A stretch of 64,000 bases of DNA from Planctomycetota bacterium (GTDB lineage Bacteria > Planctomycetota > UBA1135 > UBA2386). The notes beneath the pieces are model-generated. The model was not told the origin of the DNA. It searched no databases and saw only the letters and a program-made list of their open reading frames with translations. The translations under genes were made by a program, and so were the position numbers. Of the stretch, positions 7,770 to 16,875 are shown piece by piece. Where the stretch lies: positions 1 to 64,000 of the forward strand of contig JACKIC010000004.1 in the NCBI GenBank assembly GCA_020638655.1. Direction: 5' to 3'. How positions within the stretch are numbered: position 1 is the first letter of the stretch; each line of letters begins with the position of its first letter.

Positions 7770-9479
7770 ATGCACAAGCTCATCAGTCTGGCTGCGGTTG
7801 CCATGTCTGGCGCCGCCCTTCTCGCCCAAACCCCGTCCTGCAACGGTCCGGCCCCGGCCGGTTCGCTGACCACGTTGTTCGCCGGTGGTGTCTACCTCGG
7901 CACGACCAGCGCTGCGGTCGGCTTCAACCAGATGTTCGATCTGACGTCGAACTCGGACCTCACGATCAACCAGATCGACCTGCACTTCTACGACAACGGC
8001 GCGCCCGCCACGAACCCGATCCTGACCGGCCTGACGACGACGGTTTCGTTCTGGACCTGCCCGACGACGAGCGTCGGCAACGAGGCCAACCAGGCCGTGT
8101 GGACGCAGCTCGGCACGGGCACCGTGACGATCCAGGCCAACGGCACGCACTCGCCGGCGGTGTTCACGCCGTTCCTGCTGCCCGCGGGCAGCTATGGCGC
8201 GGTGGTGCACATCGACCCCGTGCTCGACCCTGCCACCAACACGTTGGTCGGCGCGCACCCGCTCTACACCAACCCTGCCAGCACGCCCGGCACGGCGACG
8301 GTCTACAACGACCAGTACCTGACCCTGACCGCGCGCGGCTTCCAGGGCACGGCCTGGACCGGCGTGCCGGCGCTGCGCGTGATCAACACGCAGATCTACT
8401 ACCAGCCGGGAGTCAACGCCGGTTACACGACCCAGTACGGCGCCGGCTGCTACGAGCGTCCGCAGACGGTCTACGAGTACCAGGTCGGCCCCGGCGGCGG
8501 CAACTTCACGACGTCGGACCTGTCCAACTCGTCGCTGACGTTCCTCAACCAGGGCAGCAGCTACCTGGTGATCCCGAGCGCGGTGTCGCTGATCCCGCCG
8601 GTCTCGGCGGCGCTGACGACGGTCGGCACGACCTTCGACGACGACATCACCGCCGCGCAGGTCCTGCCGTTCTCGTTCCCGTACCCGGGCGGCTCGACCA
8701 CCCAGGTCATCATGTCGACGAACGGTCACGCGTTCCTGGGCGCGAGCCCGGCCACGTTCGGCCCGTACAACATGTCGCAGTTCTTCACCGATGTGCCGCG
8801 TCTGGCGTGCGCGTGGATGGACCTCGACCTGACCTACCAGGGCTCGATGCACTTCGACGTCGACCCGAGCAACCAGTTCGTCACGCTGACCTGGCAGAAC
8901 TGCCCCGAGTGGGACCCGCTCGCCTCGATCCCGGGCCTCGGCTCGAACACCTTCCAGATCATCATGTATGCGACTGGCCAGGTGGACTACGTCTACTCGG
9001 GCAACATCACGTTCTACAACTGCCCGTTCGTGGTCGGCTTCGGTCGCGGTGACGGCACCGTCGATCCGGGCTCGATCGACATCAGCGCTTCGCTGCCGAT
9101 CATCGGTGGCGACGGCAGCGTGCCGCCGGTGCTCGGCCTCGACGCGCGTCCGGTCACCGGCACGTCGATGAACTTCGTCTGCGACGGTCTGACCAACAGC
9201 ACGTTCTTCGGCGTGTTCCTGCTGGGCTTCGGCTCGACCAACCCGGTGTCCCTCGCCAACTACGGCATGCCGGGCTGCTCGCAGCACGTCGCCCTGCCGG
9301 GCGTGACGCTGTTCCGTCCGGTCACCGCGGGTGCGATGACCGCGCCGCTGACGATCCCGAACTCGCCCGCCTTCAACGGCGTCAACCTGTTCGGTCAGGC
9401 CGCGCCGCTGACCAGCGGCCTGAACTCCGCGGGCCTGCTGACCTCGAACGGTCTGTGCGTGCACATCGGCACCAATTGA
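7770..9479 (+). CDS. Large secreted protein with a lineage-type C-terminal domain
   Basis: This protein of 569 residues starts with a signal peptide (HKLISLAAVAMSGAALLAQ) cleaved after LAQ. The mature protein is rich in T, S, N, G and aromatic residues, with beta-sheet patterns and few charged residues, typical of extracellular planctomycete proteins. The middle (FDDDITAAQVLPFSFPYPGGS, NGHAFLG, LACAWMDLDL, QNCPEWDPL) looks like the jelly-roll/NIDO-like fold seen in adhesion proteins; that is an inference. The C-terminal 90 residues contain PNSPAFNGVNLFGQAAPL, which resembles the tail of the VCBS protein at 28186-30858. The upstream ATG at 7743 is rejected because the signal peptide begins at 7770. 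Codon use is strongly C-ending, which suggests high expression. It is followed by two hairpins, the second a likely terminator. Confidence 0.85.
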   Translation: MHKLISLAAVAMSGAALLAQTPSCNGPAPAGSLTTLFAGGVYLGTTSAAVGFNQMFDLTSNSDLTINQIDLHFYDNGAPATNPILTGLTTTVSFWTCPTTSVGNEANQAVWTQLGTGTVTIQANGTHSPAVFTPFLLPAGSYGAVVHIDPVLDPATNTLVGAHPLYTNPASTPGTATVYNDQYLTLTARGFQGTAWTGVPALRVINTQIYYQPGVNAGYTTQYGAGCYERPQTVYEYQVGPGGGNFTTSDLSNSSLTFLNQGSSYLVIPSAVSLIPPVSAALTTVGTTFDDDITAAQVLPFSFPYPGGSTTQVIMSTNGHAFLGASPATFGPYNMSQFFTDVPRLACAWMDLDLTYQGSMHFDVDPSNQFVTLTWQNCPEWDPLASIPGLGSNTFQIIMYATGQVDYVYSGNITFYNCPFVVGFGRGDGTVDPGSIDISASLPIIGGDGSVPPVLGLDARPVTGTSMNFVCDGLTNSTFFGVFLLGFGSTNPVSLANYGMPGCSQHVALPGVTLFRPVTAGAMTAPLTIPNSPAFNGVNLFGQAAPLTSGLNSAGLLTSNGLCVHIGTN

Positions 9480-9486
9480 TGCCGAC

Positions 9487-9506
9487 CGGGTGACCTCGGT
9501 CACCCG
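9487..9506 (+). repeat. Perfect 8-bp-arm hairpin after the secreted-protein gene
   Basis: CGGGTGAC pairs with GTCACCCG around the tetraloop CTCG, 7 nt after the stop codon at 9479. It lacks a T tract and may protect the mRNA 3' end ahead of the terminator at 9520. Confidence 0.5.
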
Positions 9507-9519
9507 CGTGAACCCAACT

Positions 9520-9563
9520 GCGAGCCGGTCGCCCCCGAGGGGGTGGCCGGCTCGCGGTGTTTT
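9520..9563 (+). terminator. Rho-independent terminator of the secreted-protein gene
   Basis: A 17-bp-arm hairpin (GCGAGCCGG...CCGGCTCGC, 9520-9555, two G-T wobbles, loop centred on GA) is followed by GGTGTTTT. The same sequence recurs at 10151-10183. Confidence 0.75.
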
Positions 9564-9722
9564 GCAGCAGTGGCCGCGCGTCGGTCCCGCGCTGAGACGT
9601 GCGCCAACCCGCGATGGCGCCGGGCGCTCGCCGCACGCTGTCGGATTCTGCAGCAATCACCGCTCAACCCGACGGGTCGACGAGGCGATACCGGCCCGGT
9701 CCCGAGTCCCGGGAGGCTTCTC

Positions 9723-10127
9723 ATGCACAAGAGCATCGCCATCTCCGCCGTCGTCCTGTTTCTGAGCGCCGCGACCGCCGTCGGCCAGGGCCTCGTGCCG
9801 CCGGACATCCAGGTCCCGCCCGAGATCCAGCAGCCGCCCGAGGTGCAGCCGCCGCCGCCCGTCGAGGAGCCGGCCCCGGAGCCCGTGCCCGAGCCGGACC
9901 CCGTGGTCGAGCCCGACCCGCCCGCCGAGCAGCCCGCCGATGACAGCGGCGCCGGTGCCGGTGGCTGCGAGCACAAGCTCGGCAAGGCGATCAAGGCCCT
10001 GCGGGACAACGACTGCAACCGCCGCGAGATGATCCGCGAGCAGATCGAACTGCACAAACAGCGCATGCGCGCCCGCCACGAGCGGATGCGGGAGGCGGCC
10101 AAGGCCAAGGGCCACGGCCACCGCTGA
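9723..10127 (+). CDS. Small secreted proline-rich protein with basic C-terminal helix
   Basis: The product has 134 residues. A signal peptide (HKSIAISAVVLFLSAATAVGQ) leads to a roughly 55-residue low-complexity segment of P, E, V and D (PPEIQ/PPEV/PEPVPEPDP), then a Gly-rich hinge and a compact C terminus with two Cys (GGCEHKLGKAIKALRDNDC) and a long Arg/Lys/His helix ending KGHGHR. The start at 9723 is supported by GGGAGG eight bases before it. The acidic Pro-rich arm may extend through the cell surface, and the His/Arg-rich tail could bind an anionic partner or metal. No family was recognised. It is flanked on both sides by matching hairpin terminators, so it is a single-gene unit. Confidence 0.8.
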   Translation: MHKSIAISAVVLFLSAATAVGQGLVPPDIQVPPEIQQPPEVQPPPPVEEPAPEPVPEPDPVVEPDPPAEQPADDSGAGAGGCEHKLGKAIKALRDNDCNRREMIREQIELHKQRMRARHERMREAAKAKGHGHR

Positions 10128-10150
10128 GCCCGGGCTGCGCACCCTGCCGA

Positions 10151-10183
10151 CGAGCCGGTCGCCCCGATGGGGCGGCCGGCTCG
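10151..10183 (+). terminator. Hairpin, probable terminator, near-copy of the one at 9520
   Basis: CGAGCCGGTCGCCCC pairs with GGGGCGGCCGGCTCG (one G-T wobble) around GAT, 23 bp after the stop at 10127. The arms are the same sequence as at 9520-9555. Only TCGTTGCG follows, so the T tract is weak. Confidence 0.6.
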
Positions 10184-10262
10184 TTGCGCTTCCGGGGACC
10201 CCGTCCGCGGAACGGGCCCAGCTGGCTGTCCCGCGCGGCCCCCGTGTGGACAATGCCGCCCC

Positions 10263-10796
10263 GTGGATTCCCGCGACCTGTTCGAGATCCTGGTGCGCGA
10301 GCACATCGACTCGGTGCGGGCGTTCCTGCTGTCGACGCTGCGCGACGGCGTCGCCGCCGAGGACCTGTTGCAGGAGACGTTCCTGGTCGCCTGGCGCATC
10401 CTCGACCGGTACGACCGCAAGCTGCCGTTCGGGCCGTGGGTGCGCGGCATCGCCGCCAAGCTGATCCTCAACCACCGCCGCAAGCTCGGGCGCAGCCGCC
10501 TGCACTACTGCGACGACGAGGTGCTCACGCACCTCGACGACTCGTTCCACAAGTTCTCGCAGCTGTCGGGCGACACCTTCGACGACCAGCTCGACGCCCT
10601 GCGCGGCTGCCTGTCGCGCCTGACCGGGCCGCAGCTCGACGCCATCAAGCTGCACTACGAGCACGGCCTGCACTGCAAGGAGATCGCCGCGCGGCTCGGC
10701 ATCGGCTTCGAAGCCGTCAAGAAACACCTTCAGCGCGGCCGCGCCCAGCTGCACCGCTGCCTCGAACACAAGATCGTCGGCGAAGGAGCCGCATGA
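10263..10796 (+). CDS. ECF-type RNA polymerase sigma factor
   Basis: This 177-residue protein has sigma region 2 (FLLSTLRDGVAAEDLLQETFLVAWRILDRYD, with FGPWVRGIAAKLILNHRR) and region 4 (CLSRLTGPQLDAIKLHYEHG followed by the helix-turn-helix CKEIAARLGIGFEAVKKHLQRGR). This is the two-domain layout of extracytoplasmic-function sigma factors. GTG 10263 is the chosen start; an earlier in-frame ATG at 10167 lies inside the hairpin of the preceding gene. The stop overlaps the next start as ATGA, so its partner at 10793 is made from the same message and most likely controls it. The inducing signal is unknown. Confidence 0.9.
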   Translation: MDSRDLFEILVREHIDSVRAFLLSTLRDGVAAEDLLQETFLVAWRILDRYDRKLPFGPWVRGIAAKLILNHRRKLGRSRLHYCDDEVLTHLDDSFHKFSQLSGDTFDDQLDALRGCLSRLTGPQLDAIKLHYEHGLHCKEIAARLGIGFEAVKKHLQRGRAQLHRCLEHKIVGEGAA

Positions 10797-11737
10797 GCGA
10801 GCACGACCCCATGCCCGAGAGCGACATCCCAGCGGAGTGGCGGCAGGCCGACGACACGCTCGCCGACGCGGCGGCCGAACACGTGCCCGCCGGCAGCCAG
10901 GGTTGGCTCGCGCAGCAGCGCTTCGTGCACGGGCTGCTGCGCGCGTTGCACACCGCCGACGCCTCGGCGCGCGAGGCGCGGCTGCAGAACCTGCTGCAGA
11001 GTATCGACGCCGAACGGGCGGCGGCGCCGCGCACCGGGCCGCGGCACTGGCTGCTCGTGGCGGCCGCGGCGCTGTTGCTCGCGACGCTGGGCGTCTACGC
11101 GGTGCTGCCGCCGCGGCTGCCCACGGCCGAAGCCGCCGTGCAGCGGGTCGTCGAGCACCTGGCGCGCGACGTCGACCTGCGTTACCAGCTGCTGTTCACG
11201 GCCACGGCCGCGGACGGCGAACAGAAGCTGCGGCACGAGTTCGATCTCGTCACGCGTCCGGGCATGCACTTCCTCGTCGACGGCAAGCTGTCGTTCGGCG
11301 CGATGCAGCTCGGCGAGTTCCGGATCGGCTGCGACGGCCAGGAGCTGTGGGCGCGCTCGGCCAACGGCGCGATGCGGCGGGCGATGCCGATCGCCGAGCG
11401 CGAGAAGCTGCTGCAGGGACTCGGCGACGTGCTCGACCTCGGCTACCTCGACGTGCACGCGCTGGTGCGGCGGCTGCCCGAGGACTTCGAGCTCAAGGTC
11501 GTCGGCAGCGAGCAGGGCGAAGGCGGCCGGCGGCTGCTGCGCATCGAGGCCAGCCGCGAACGCGGCGGCCGGCGGCCCGTGCTGCGCAGCGCCTTCCTGC
11601 TCTGCGACGAGCAGACCGGCATGGTGACGCGGCTCGAAGTGCAGGCCGCGACGGGTCGCGGCGCGCGGCGTGAGATCGCCTTCGAACTGGTCGGCGAGGA
11701 GCCTGCCGGGACGATCGACTACCGCCGACCCTGGTGA
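10793..11737 (+). CDS. Membrane-anchored partner of the ECF sigma factor, LolA/outer-membrane-carrier-like
   Basis: The product is 314 residues with one membrane helix at about residues 84-104 (WLLVAAAALLLATLGVYAVL). The roughly 80-residue cytoplasmic N terminus has the place and size of an anti-sigma domain but lacks a recognisable zinc HxxxCxxC motif. The extracytoplasmic part (HEFDLVTRPGMHFLVDGKL, IGCDGQELWARSANG, LLCDEQTGMVTRLEV) reads like a LolA/RseB-type half-barrel that binds lipid or misfolded lipoprotein. It overlaps the sigma gene by ATGA. The likely job is to hold the sigma factor until the outer domain senses envelope stress; both points are inferences from architecture and context. 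Confidence 0.7.
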   Translation: MSEHDPMPESDIPAEWRQADDTLADAAAEHVPAGSQGWLAQQRFVHGLLRALHTADASAREARLQNLLQSIDAERAAAPRTGPRHWLLVAAAALLLATLGVYAVLPPRLPTAEAAVQRVVEHLARDVDLRYQLLFTATAADGEQKLRHEFDLVTRPGMHFLVDGKLSFGAMQLGEFRIGCDGQELWARSANGAMRRAMPIAEREKLLQGLGDVLDLGYLDVHALVRRLPEDFELKVVGSEQGEGGRRLLRIEASRERGGRRPVLRSAFLLCDEQTGMVTRLEVQAATGRGARREIAFELVGEEPAGTIDYRRPW

Positions 11738-11771
11738 GCGGCGGACGTGCCGGTAGAGTCGCGCCGGCCCG

Positions 11772-14700
11772 ATGACCGCGACCGATCAACCGTCCCTCAC
11801 GCGGCTGCGTGAGCTGCTCCAGGACGCGACCGCGGCTCCTGCCGAGCTCGCCCGGCGCCTCGCGTCGGCGCGCAGCGCCGCGACGGGCGGGTCGCCGATC
11901 GCGGCGGAGCTGCTGGCGCGCGAGCTGTTCTGGCTCGAGCAGCAGGTCGGGCAGGCCGGCACGCCGGCGCTCGACGAGGCCCTGCACGCGACGCGCGACG
12001 CATGGCTGCGGTGGCGGCTGCAAGGGCTTCTCGCCGAGCCCGCCGACGAGCCGGCGGTGTTCTTCGACCTCGCCGAGATCGAGGGGCTGGCCGAGTGCGA
12101 GGGCGACGACGAGCTCGCCGCCAGCTGCCGCCATGCGATCGCGGGGCGCGCGCCGGTGGTCGCGACCAGCGGGCGCCTGCAGCAGGAGACCAACGAACGG
12201 TTCGCGGCGTTGGCCTCGTTGCCCGACGACGTGTCGCTGGTCCGCCACATCGCCCTGCTGCGGGCGACGAGCCGCGCGATGGCCCTGGTCGCCGAGACCG
12301 AGGCGGGCAAGGCGTGCCGCGGCCCGGGCAAGCGCCTCGCGCGCCGCGCCGACGACCGCGAGCTGGCGCTGCGGCTCGAACGGCGCCTGGGGCGCCGCGG
12401 CGTCGCGGCCGTCGAGACCACCAACTTCCTGCTGTTGTTGGTGGTCCTGATCACGCTCGTGGTGGAGTCGGTGATGGACCTGTCGCCGGCGCAGCTGTTC
12501 GTGCTGCACGCGATCGACGCGGCCGCGTGCTGCTTCTTCGTGCTCGACTTCGTGGTCGAGTTCGCGCTGCACCCGCGCCGCGGCTCGTGGTTCCTGCGCA
12601 ACGTCGTCACGGACCTGCTGCCGGCGGTCCCGGCGGTGCTGTGGCTGTTCCCGACCGTGGCCCTGCCCGGCATCGCCGACGAAGCGGTGGTGCTGCGTTG
12701 GGTGCGGCTGATGCGCGTCACCTGGGCGGCGCAATACGTGCGCGCGATGCGGCCGCTGCTGCGCTCGGCGCGCCTGCTCGTGTTCCTGGTGCGCGGCATG
12801 GACGGCCTCGCGGCCCGCTTCGCGCGCATCCTCAACCGCGACTTCGTGTTCGTGCCTGCCGCGGTCGAGATCGATCGGCCGGTCGCCGACGAGGTGCGCC
12901 GCGACCTGCTGTTCGCGGTGCTGCGGCGCGAACACGACCTCGTCGCCCTGCTCGCGGTCGGCGAGCGCACCGAGGTCCTGCAGGAGCGCCTCGCGCTGGC
13001 CCGGGCCCAGCTGCAGCACGTGCCCGGCCGCGTCGTCGACCGCGCCTTCGACCTGCTGTCGCGCGACGTGCCGATCGACCGCGCGATCGAACTGCTGTGG
13101 ACGCTGCAGCCGCAGGACCTGGGCCGCTGGCTGCGGCCCGCCGACATCGGCGCGCTGGATCGGGTCGTGCGCGTGGTCTCCGCACCGCCGGTGCGGTGGT
13201 TGCCGATCATCAGTCGCCTCGCGGTCACCAACGGCGCGGGCAGCCCCGAAGAACGCATCGTGCAGCTGGCGCGGCGCATCGCCGAGTGGCTCGAGTCGTG
13301 GCACTCGCGGCTGCTGTTCTACGCCGACCTGCACGGCATCGTCACCGGCCCGCAGATCCTCGACCGCATCGCCACGGCGCTGGTCAAGGCGACGCAGCGG
13401 CCGACGGTGCGGCTGCTGCTGATCGGCGGCATCCTCGCGCTGCTCGACAAGGAGCGCTTCTCCGAGCCCGTGCTGATCCTCGGCGCGATCTGCCTGGGGC
13501 TGTTCTCGCTGGGCCTGTGGCTCAAGCGCGTCGCCGGCGAGGCGTCGGAGACCTACCGTCTGACCAGCGAGGCGCACTTCCTGTCGCAGATCGAACTGGT
13601 CAAGTGCCGCTACGAGGCCGTCGATCTGCCGTTCCTGGCGCGGCGAGTGTTCCACGACGGGCCCGCGCCGCTCGCGGCGCTGCGCGCGCAGCTCGTCGGC
13701 ACGCGCGCGGGCGTGCCGGCGCGGCAGGACGGTCTCGACGAGGGCTTGTGCCTCGAAGCCAACCGCGTCGCGCTGCTCTACCTGCACTTCCTCGACGGCG
13801 CGCCGCTGCACGTCAGCGACGTCAAGACCACCGAACAGCTGCTCGCCAACCAGTCGATCGACAACCTGCGCACGGAGTTCCTCGGGCACGGCCGCAAGGA
13901 GCAGAAGCTGCTGCGCAAGCTGCGGCTCGACGACGGCACGATCTTCCGCGGGCCGTTCCTGTGGTTCAGCTTCATCACCGAGAGCATCGCCGTCGAGGCC
14001 GCCAAACGCATCGCAGGCTACAACCGCTGCTGCTTGCCGCTGGCCGACCAGGCGCGCGCCGGCGACGCCGAACGCGAGCGCATGCAGCTGTGGCTGGCGT
14101 GGCGGCGCGATCCGCGCGCGGGCCGCACGATCGGCGCCAAGGCCGGCCTGCTGGTCGGGGATCACTGCGCGACGACCGAGTTCACGGCGCTCGACTTCGT
14201 CGGCGCCGACCCCGAGCGCGACCGGCACCTCGCGGCGACCTTCGGCGACGAGGTGCTCGCGGTGCTGCGCCAGGACCGGCGCAACATGGTGCGCGAGATC
14301 TTCGGCACGCGGCCCGTGCACCAGCTGCCCAAACACGAACGCAGCTTCAACCCGCTGCGCTTCTACCGCCGCCGGCTGTCGCGCGGCCGCGTGCTGCTCG
14401 CGCCGCTGCTGCTGCTGTGGCGGTTCGTGCGCTCGATCGGCTGGGTGGTGCTGCGCACGCGGCAGATCGTGCGCGAGGTGTTCGACCCCGAGCTCGCGAT
14501 GGCGCGGCGCGAGGCCGGCGTCGCGCCGTTCGCGGTGGCGCTGCGCAAGATCCACCGCATGAAGGCGCCCGGCTTGCTCGAGGCGATCCGGCTGCGCCTG
14601 GGCATCGACCCCGTCTACGCGGGCGCCCCGGCCGGTTGGTCGTCGGCCGAGCCGTTCGTGGTGCCGGCGCCGCTCGACCGCGACCTCGAGTTCCTGCAGC

Positions 14701-15377
14701 TGCGCGAACGCGAGGCCGCGCAACTGCGCGACCAGGCGGCCGAGATCCGCCGCCGCGTCGGCGCCCTGCACGCCGCGCTCGACTGGTTGCCCGACCTGAC
14801 CGAAGGCATGCACGACGCCGAACGCGCTGCCGCGGAGCTCGCCGTCACCGTCGCCTGGATCACCGACAAGGACAGCCTGCGCACGCTGCTGCTCGCCGAG
14901 CGCTGGCGCGTCGAGTGGCTGCCGCGGCTCGCCACCGAACGGCCCGGCGGCGGCTGGATCGGCGACGCCTGGCGGGCGGTCGTCGGGGTGTTCCGCGTGC
15001 ACCCCGTCGACCATTGGTTGCAGCGCCACGGCCGCGACCTGCCGCGCGAGCTACGGCGGCCACTGCTGCGGGCCTATGCCGTCGACTGGCGCGGCACGCG
15101 CACCGTGCTCGACGCGTGGCGGGCGCAGCCCGCGGGGGCCTCGCCGGCCGACACGGCGATCGCGGCGATGCGGAAGATCGCCCGCCGCGGCACGGCGGTG
15201 CGGCGCGACGTGCTGTCGCTGCGCGCGGTGCAGTCCCTGGCGGTGCTCGACGTGCGCAACTACCGTGACCTGGTGTTCCAGCTCGGCGACTACGCTGCCG
15301 AGGGGGAGGACCCGACGCTGGGTTCGGCGCTGCCGGATGACCCGCAGCCCCTTGCCGCGACCTCGCCCGGGGCCTAG
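11772..15377 (+). CDS. Very large membrane protein with a voltage-sensor-like (S1-S4) bundle and no pore
   Basis: This 1201-residue protein has a soluble N terminus, then four hydrophobic helices at about 219-239, 244-268, 277-300 and 305-345. The fourth is positively charged in an S4-like ladder: R309, R312, R315, then R324, R327, R331 and R334. Helix 2 ends with acidic residues (LDFVVEF) and helix 3 opens with an Asp (VVTDLLP), as voltage sensors do. No S5-pore-S6 follows. A hydrophobic hairpin lies near 548-587 and another hydrophobic stretch near 873-895, and the rest is a long Arg-rich soluble region. No enzymatic motif was recognised. It follows the sigma operon by 34 bp and precedes YceI by 38 bp. 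The resemblance to ion-transport domains may come from the Arg-rich composition of this genome. Confidence 0.75.
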   Translation: MTATDQPSLTRLRELLQDATAAPAELARRLASARSAATGGSPIAAELLARELFWLEQQVGQAGTPALDEALHATRDAWLRWRLQGLLAEPADEPAVFFDLAEIEGLAECEGDDELAASCRHAIAGRAPVVATSGRLQQETNERFAALASLPDDVSLVRHIALLRATSRAMALVAETEAGKACRGPGKRLARRADDRELALRLERRLGRRGVAAVETTNFLLLLVVLITLVVESVMDLSPAQLFVLHAIDAAACCFFVLDFVVEFALHPRRGSWFLRNVVTDLLPAVPAVLWLFPTVALPGIADEAVVLRWVRLMRVTWAAQYVRAMRPLLRSARLLVFLVRGMDGLAARFARILNRDFVFVPAAVEIDRPVADEVRRDLLFAVLRREHDLVALLAVGERTEVLQERLALARAQLQHVPGRVVDRAFDLLSRDVPIDRAIELLWTLQPQDLGRWLRPADIGALDRVVRVVSAPPVRWLPIISRLAVTNGAGSPEERIVQLARRIAEWLESWHSRLLFYADLHGIVTGPQILDRIATALVKATQRPTVRLLLIGGILALLDKERFSEPVLILGAICLGLFSLGLWLKRVAGEASETYRLTSEAHFLSQIELVKCRYEAVDLPFLARRVFHDGPAPLAALRAQLVGTRAGVPARQDGLDEGLCLEANRVALLYLHFLDGAPLHVSDVKTTEQLLANQSIDNLRTEFLGHGRKEQKLLRKLRLDDGTIFRGPFLWFSFITESIAVEAAKRIAGYNRCCLPLADQARAGDAERERMQLWLAWRRDPRAGRTIGAKAGLLVGDHCATTEFTALDFVGADPERDRHLAATFGDEVLAVLRQDRRNMVREIFGTRPVHQLPKHERSFNPLRFYRRRLSRGRVLLAPLLLLWRFVRSIGWVVLRTRQIVREVFDPELAMARREAGVAPFAVALRKIHRMKAPGLLEAIRLRLGIDPVYAGAPAGWSSAEPFVVPAPLDRDLEFLQLREREAAQLRDQAAEIRRRVGALHAALDWLPDLTEGMHDAERAAAELAVTVAWITDKDSLRTLLLAERWRVEWLPRLATERPGGGWIGDAWRAVVGVFRVHPVDHWLQRHGRDLPRELRRPLLRAYAVDWRGTRTVLDAWRAQPAGASPADTAIAAMRKIARRGTAVRRDVLSLRAVQSLAVLDVRNYRDLVFQLGDYAAEGEDPTLGSALPDDPQPLAATSPGA

Positions 15378-15415
15378 ACGCCGCGTTCTCCGCACCCGTC
15401 CACTCTGGAGGAATC

Positions 15416-16024
15416 ATGAAGTCACTGCTCCTGCTCCCCGCCACCGTCATCGCCCTCGCCTACGCCCACGAAGTCGCCGGGGCCGCGCCCGCCGCCGCCG
15501 GCCGCACGTTCGGCGAACACGACTGGGCGATCGACCCCGTGCACAGCTCGGTCGTGTTCCGCGTCAAGCACGCGAACGCGTCGTGGTTCCAGGGCACCTT
15601 CGACAAGATCGAAGGCACGATCACGCTCGACGCGGCCAAGCCCGAGGATGGCGCCGTGCACCTGCTGATCCCGGTCGAGAGCGTCGACACCAACGACGCC
15701 AAGCGCGACGGTCACCTCAAGGGCTCCGACTTCTTCAGCGCCAAGGAGAACCCGAACATCGAGTTCACGAGCACGAAGATCACCAAGGGCGGCGACGACG
15801 GTTACATGGTCGCCGGCAAGCTGGCGATGGCGGGCAAGGAACAGGCGGTCACGATCCCGGTCGTCAAGACCGGCGCCGGCGACTTCTTCGGTCCGCGCGA
15901 GGGATGGATGGCGACGTTCAAGATCAAGCGCTCGGAGTTCGGCATGACCTACGGTCTCGCCAAGGACGCGCTCGGCGACGAGATCGAACTGTCGATCGCG
16001 CTCGAGACCGTCAAGCCGAAGTGA
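15416..16024 (+). CDS. YceI family protein
   Basis: This 202-residue protein begins with a signal peptide and continues with WAIDPVHSSVVFRVKHANASWFQGTF, the classic YceI opening, then HLKGSDFFSAKENPNIEFTSTKI and FKIKRSEFGMTYGL. YceI proteins are lipocalin-like beta barrels that bind isoprenoid lipids in the periplasm. A GGAGG 5-9 bases before ATG 15416 supports the start. Four bases separate its stop from the next gene's GTG, so the two are cotranscribed. Confidence 0.95.
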   Translation: MKSLLLLPATVIALAYAHEVAGAAPAAAGRTFGEHDWAIDPVHSSVVFRVKHANASWFQGTFDKIEGTITLDAAKPEDGAVHLLIPVESVDTNDAKRDGHLKGSDFFSAKENPNIEFTSTKITKGGDDGYMVAGKLAMAGKEQAVTIPVVKTGAGDFFGPREGWMATFKIKRSEFGMTYGLAKDALGDEIELSIALETVKPK

Positions 16025-16028
16025 TCTC

Positions 16029-16868
16029 GTGAACGTGCAGGCGATCCTCGCTGGCGTGTTGCCGCCGCTCGCGCTCGCGCTGCTCGGCGTCAGCCGGTTC
16101 GGTGCGCGCGCGACGGGCCTCGCCGCCGCGCTCGGCGCGCTGCTCGCCTACGGTCTGCTCAAGCGGTGGCCCGCGTTGCCGCACGAGTTGTGGCGCAACG
16201 CCGACGGCACCGAATGGCTGCTGTGGTGTGTGCTCGGCGTCGCGCTGCTGACGCTGGTCGTGCGCGGTCGCCGCGGGCCGGCGTTCCTCGTTCCTGCGCT
16301 CGCGGCGGCGTGCGCTGCGGGCTCGCTGCACCTGATGCTGACCAAGGTGGCGTCGGGCTGGAGCGGCGCGACGCTCGCGCTGCACCTCGGCATCGCCGCG
16401 ATCGGCGTCGGCGCGGTCGCCGCCGCCTGGCAACGCACGCTGCGCGCGGCGCCGCAGGGCATGTTCCCGCTCGTGCTCGCCACCGTCGTGCTGTCGCTCG
16501 ATTCGGGCATCGCGACCCTCGGCAACAGCGCCCTGCTCGGCCAGCTCTGCGGCGCGGTGGCCGCGGCGTTCGGCGCCACCGCGGGCGCGCGGTTGTGGCG
16601 CAAGGACGCGGCGTTGCTGCCAGGCGACGCACTGTTCTTCGCGTTCGCACACGGTGCGTTCCTGCTCGCCGGCGTGCACGTCCAGTATCTGCCTTGGACC
16701 GCTGCGGTGATCGCCGGTGCCGCCCCGTTGCTGGCGCTCGCGGTGCCGCGCTCGTGGTGGTCGTCGCGGCCGCGCGTCGCGATCGCGGCGACGAGCGCGC
16801 TGGTGGTGTTGCCGCTGCTCGTGGCGATCCTGATGTTGATCGCCGAGCAGGACCAGTCCGGATATTGA
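16029..16868 (+). CDS. Polytopic membrane protein of unknown function, paralogue of the one at 63061
   Basis: The product is 279 residues with about nine hydrophobic helices and no catalytic motif that I recognise. It starts at GTG 16029, 4 bp after the YceI stop. The N-terminal 75 residues align by eye with those of the protein at 63061-63876: both have LP-x-x-A near the start, a GLAA/GLA segment, the loop WPALPHELW versus WPAWPWEID, and WLLWCV versus WLFWCV. The total length and helix spacing also match. They look like two members of a lineage-specific family. Pairing with YceI hints at an envelope lipid role, but this is a guess from context. Confidence 0.75.
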   Translation: MNVQAILAGVLPPLALALLGVSRFGARATGLAAALGALLAYGLLKRWPALPHELWRNADGTEWLLWCVLGVALLTLVVRGRRGPAFLVPALAAACAAGSLHLMLTKVASGWSGATLALHLGIAAIGVGAVAAAWQRTLRAAPQGMFPLVLATVVLSLDSGIATLGNSALLGQLCGAVAAAFGATAGARLWRKDAALLPGDALFFAFAHGAFLLAGVHVQYLPWTAAVIAGAAPLLALAVPRSWWSSRPRVAIAATSALVVLPLLVAILMLIAEQDQSGY

Positions 16869-16875
16869 ACGGCGG

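Noticed and set aside
10167..10262. Upstream ATG start for the ECF sigma factor
   Set aside because: It lies in the terminator hairpin of the preceding gene; GTG 10263 gives the normal family length.
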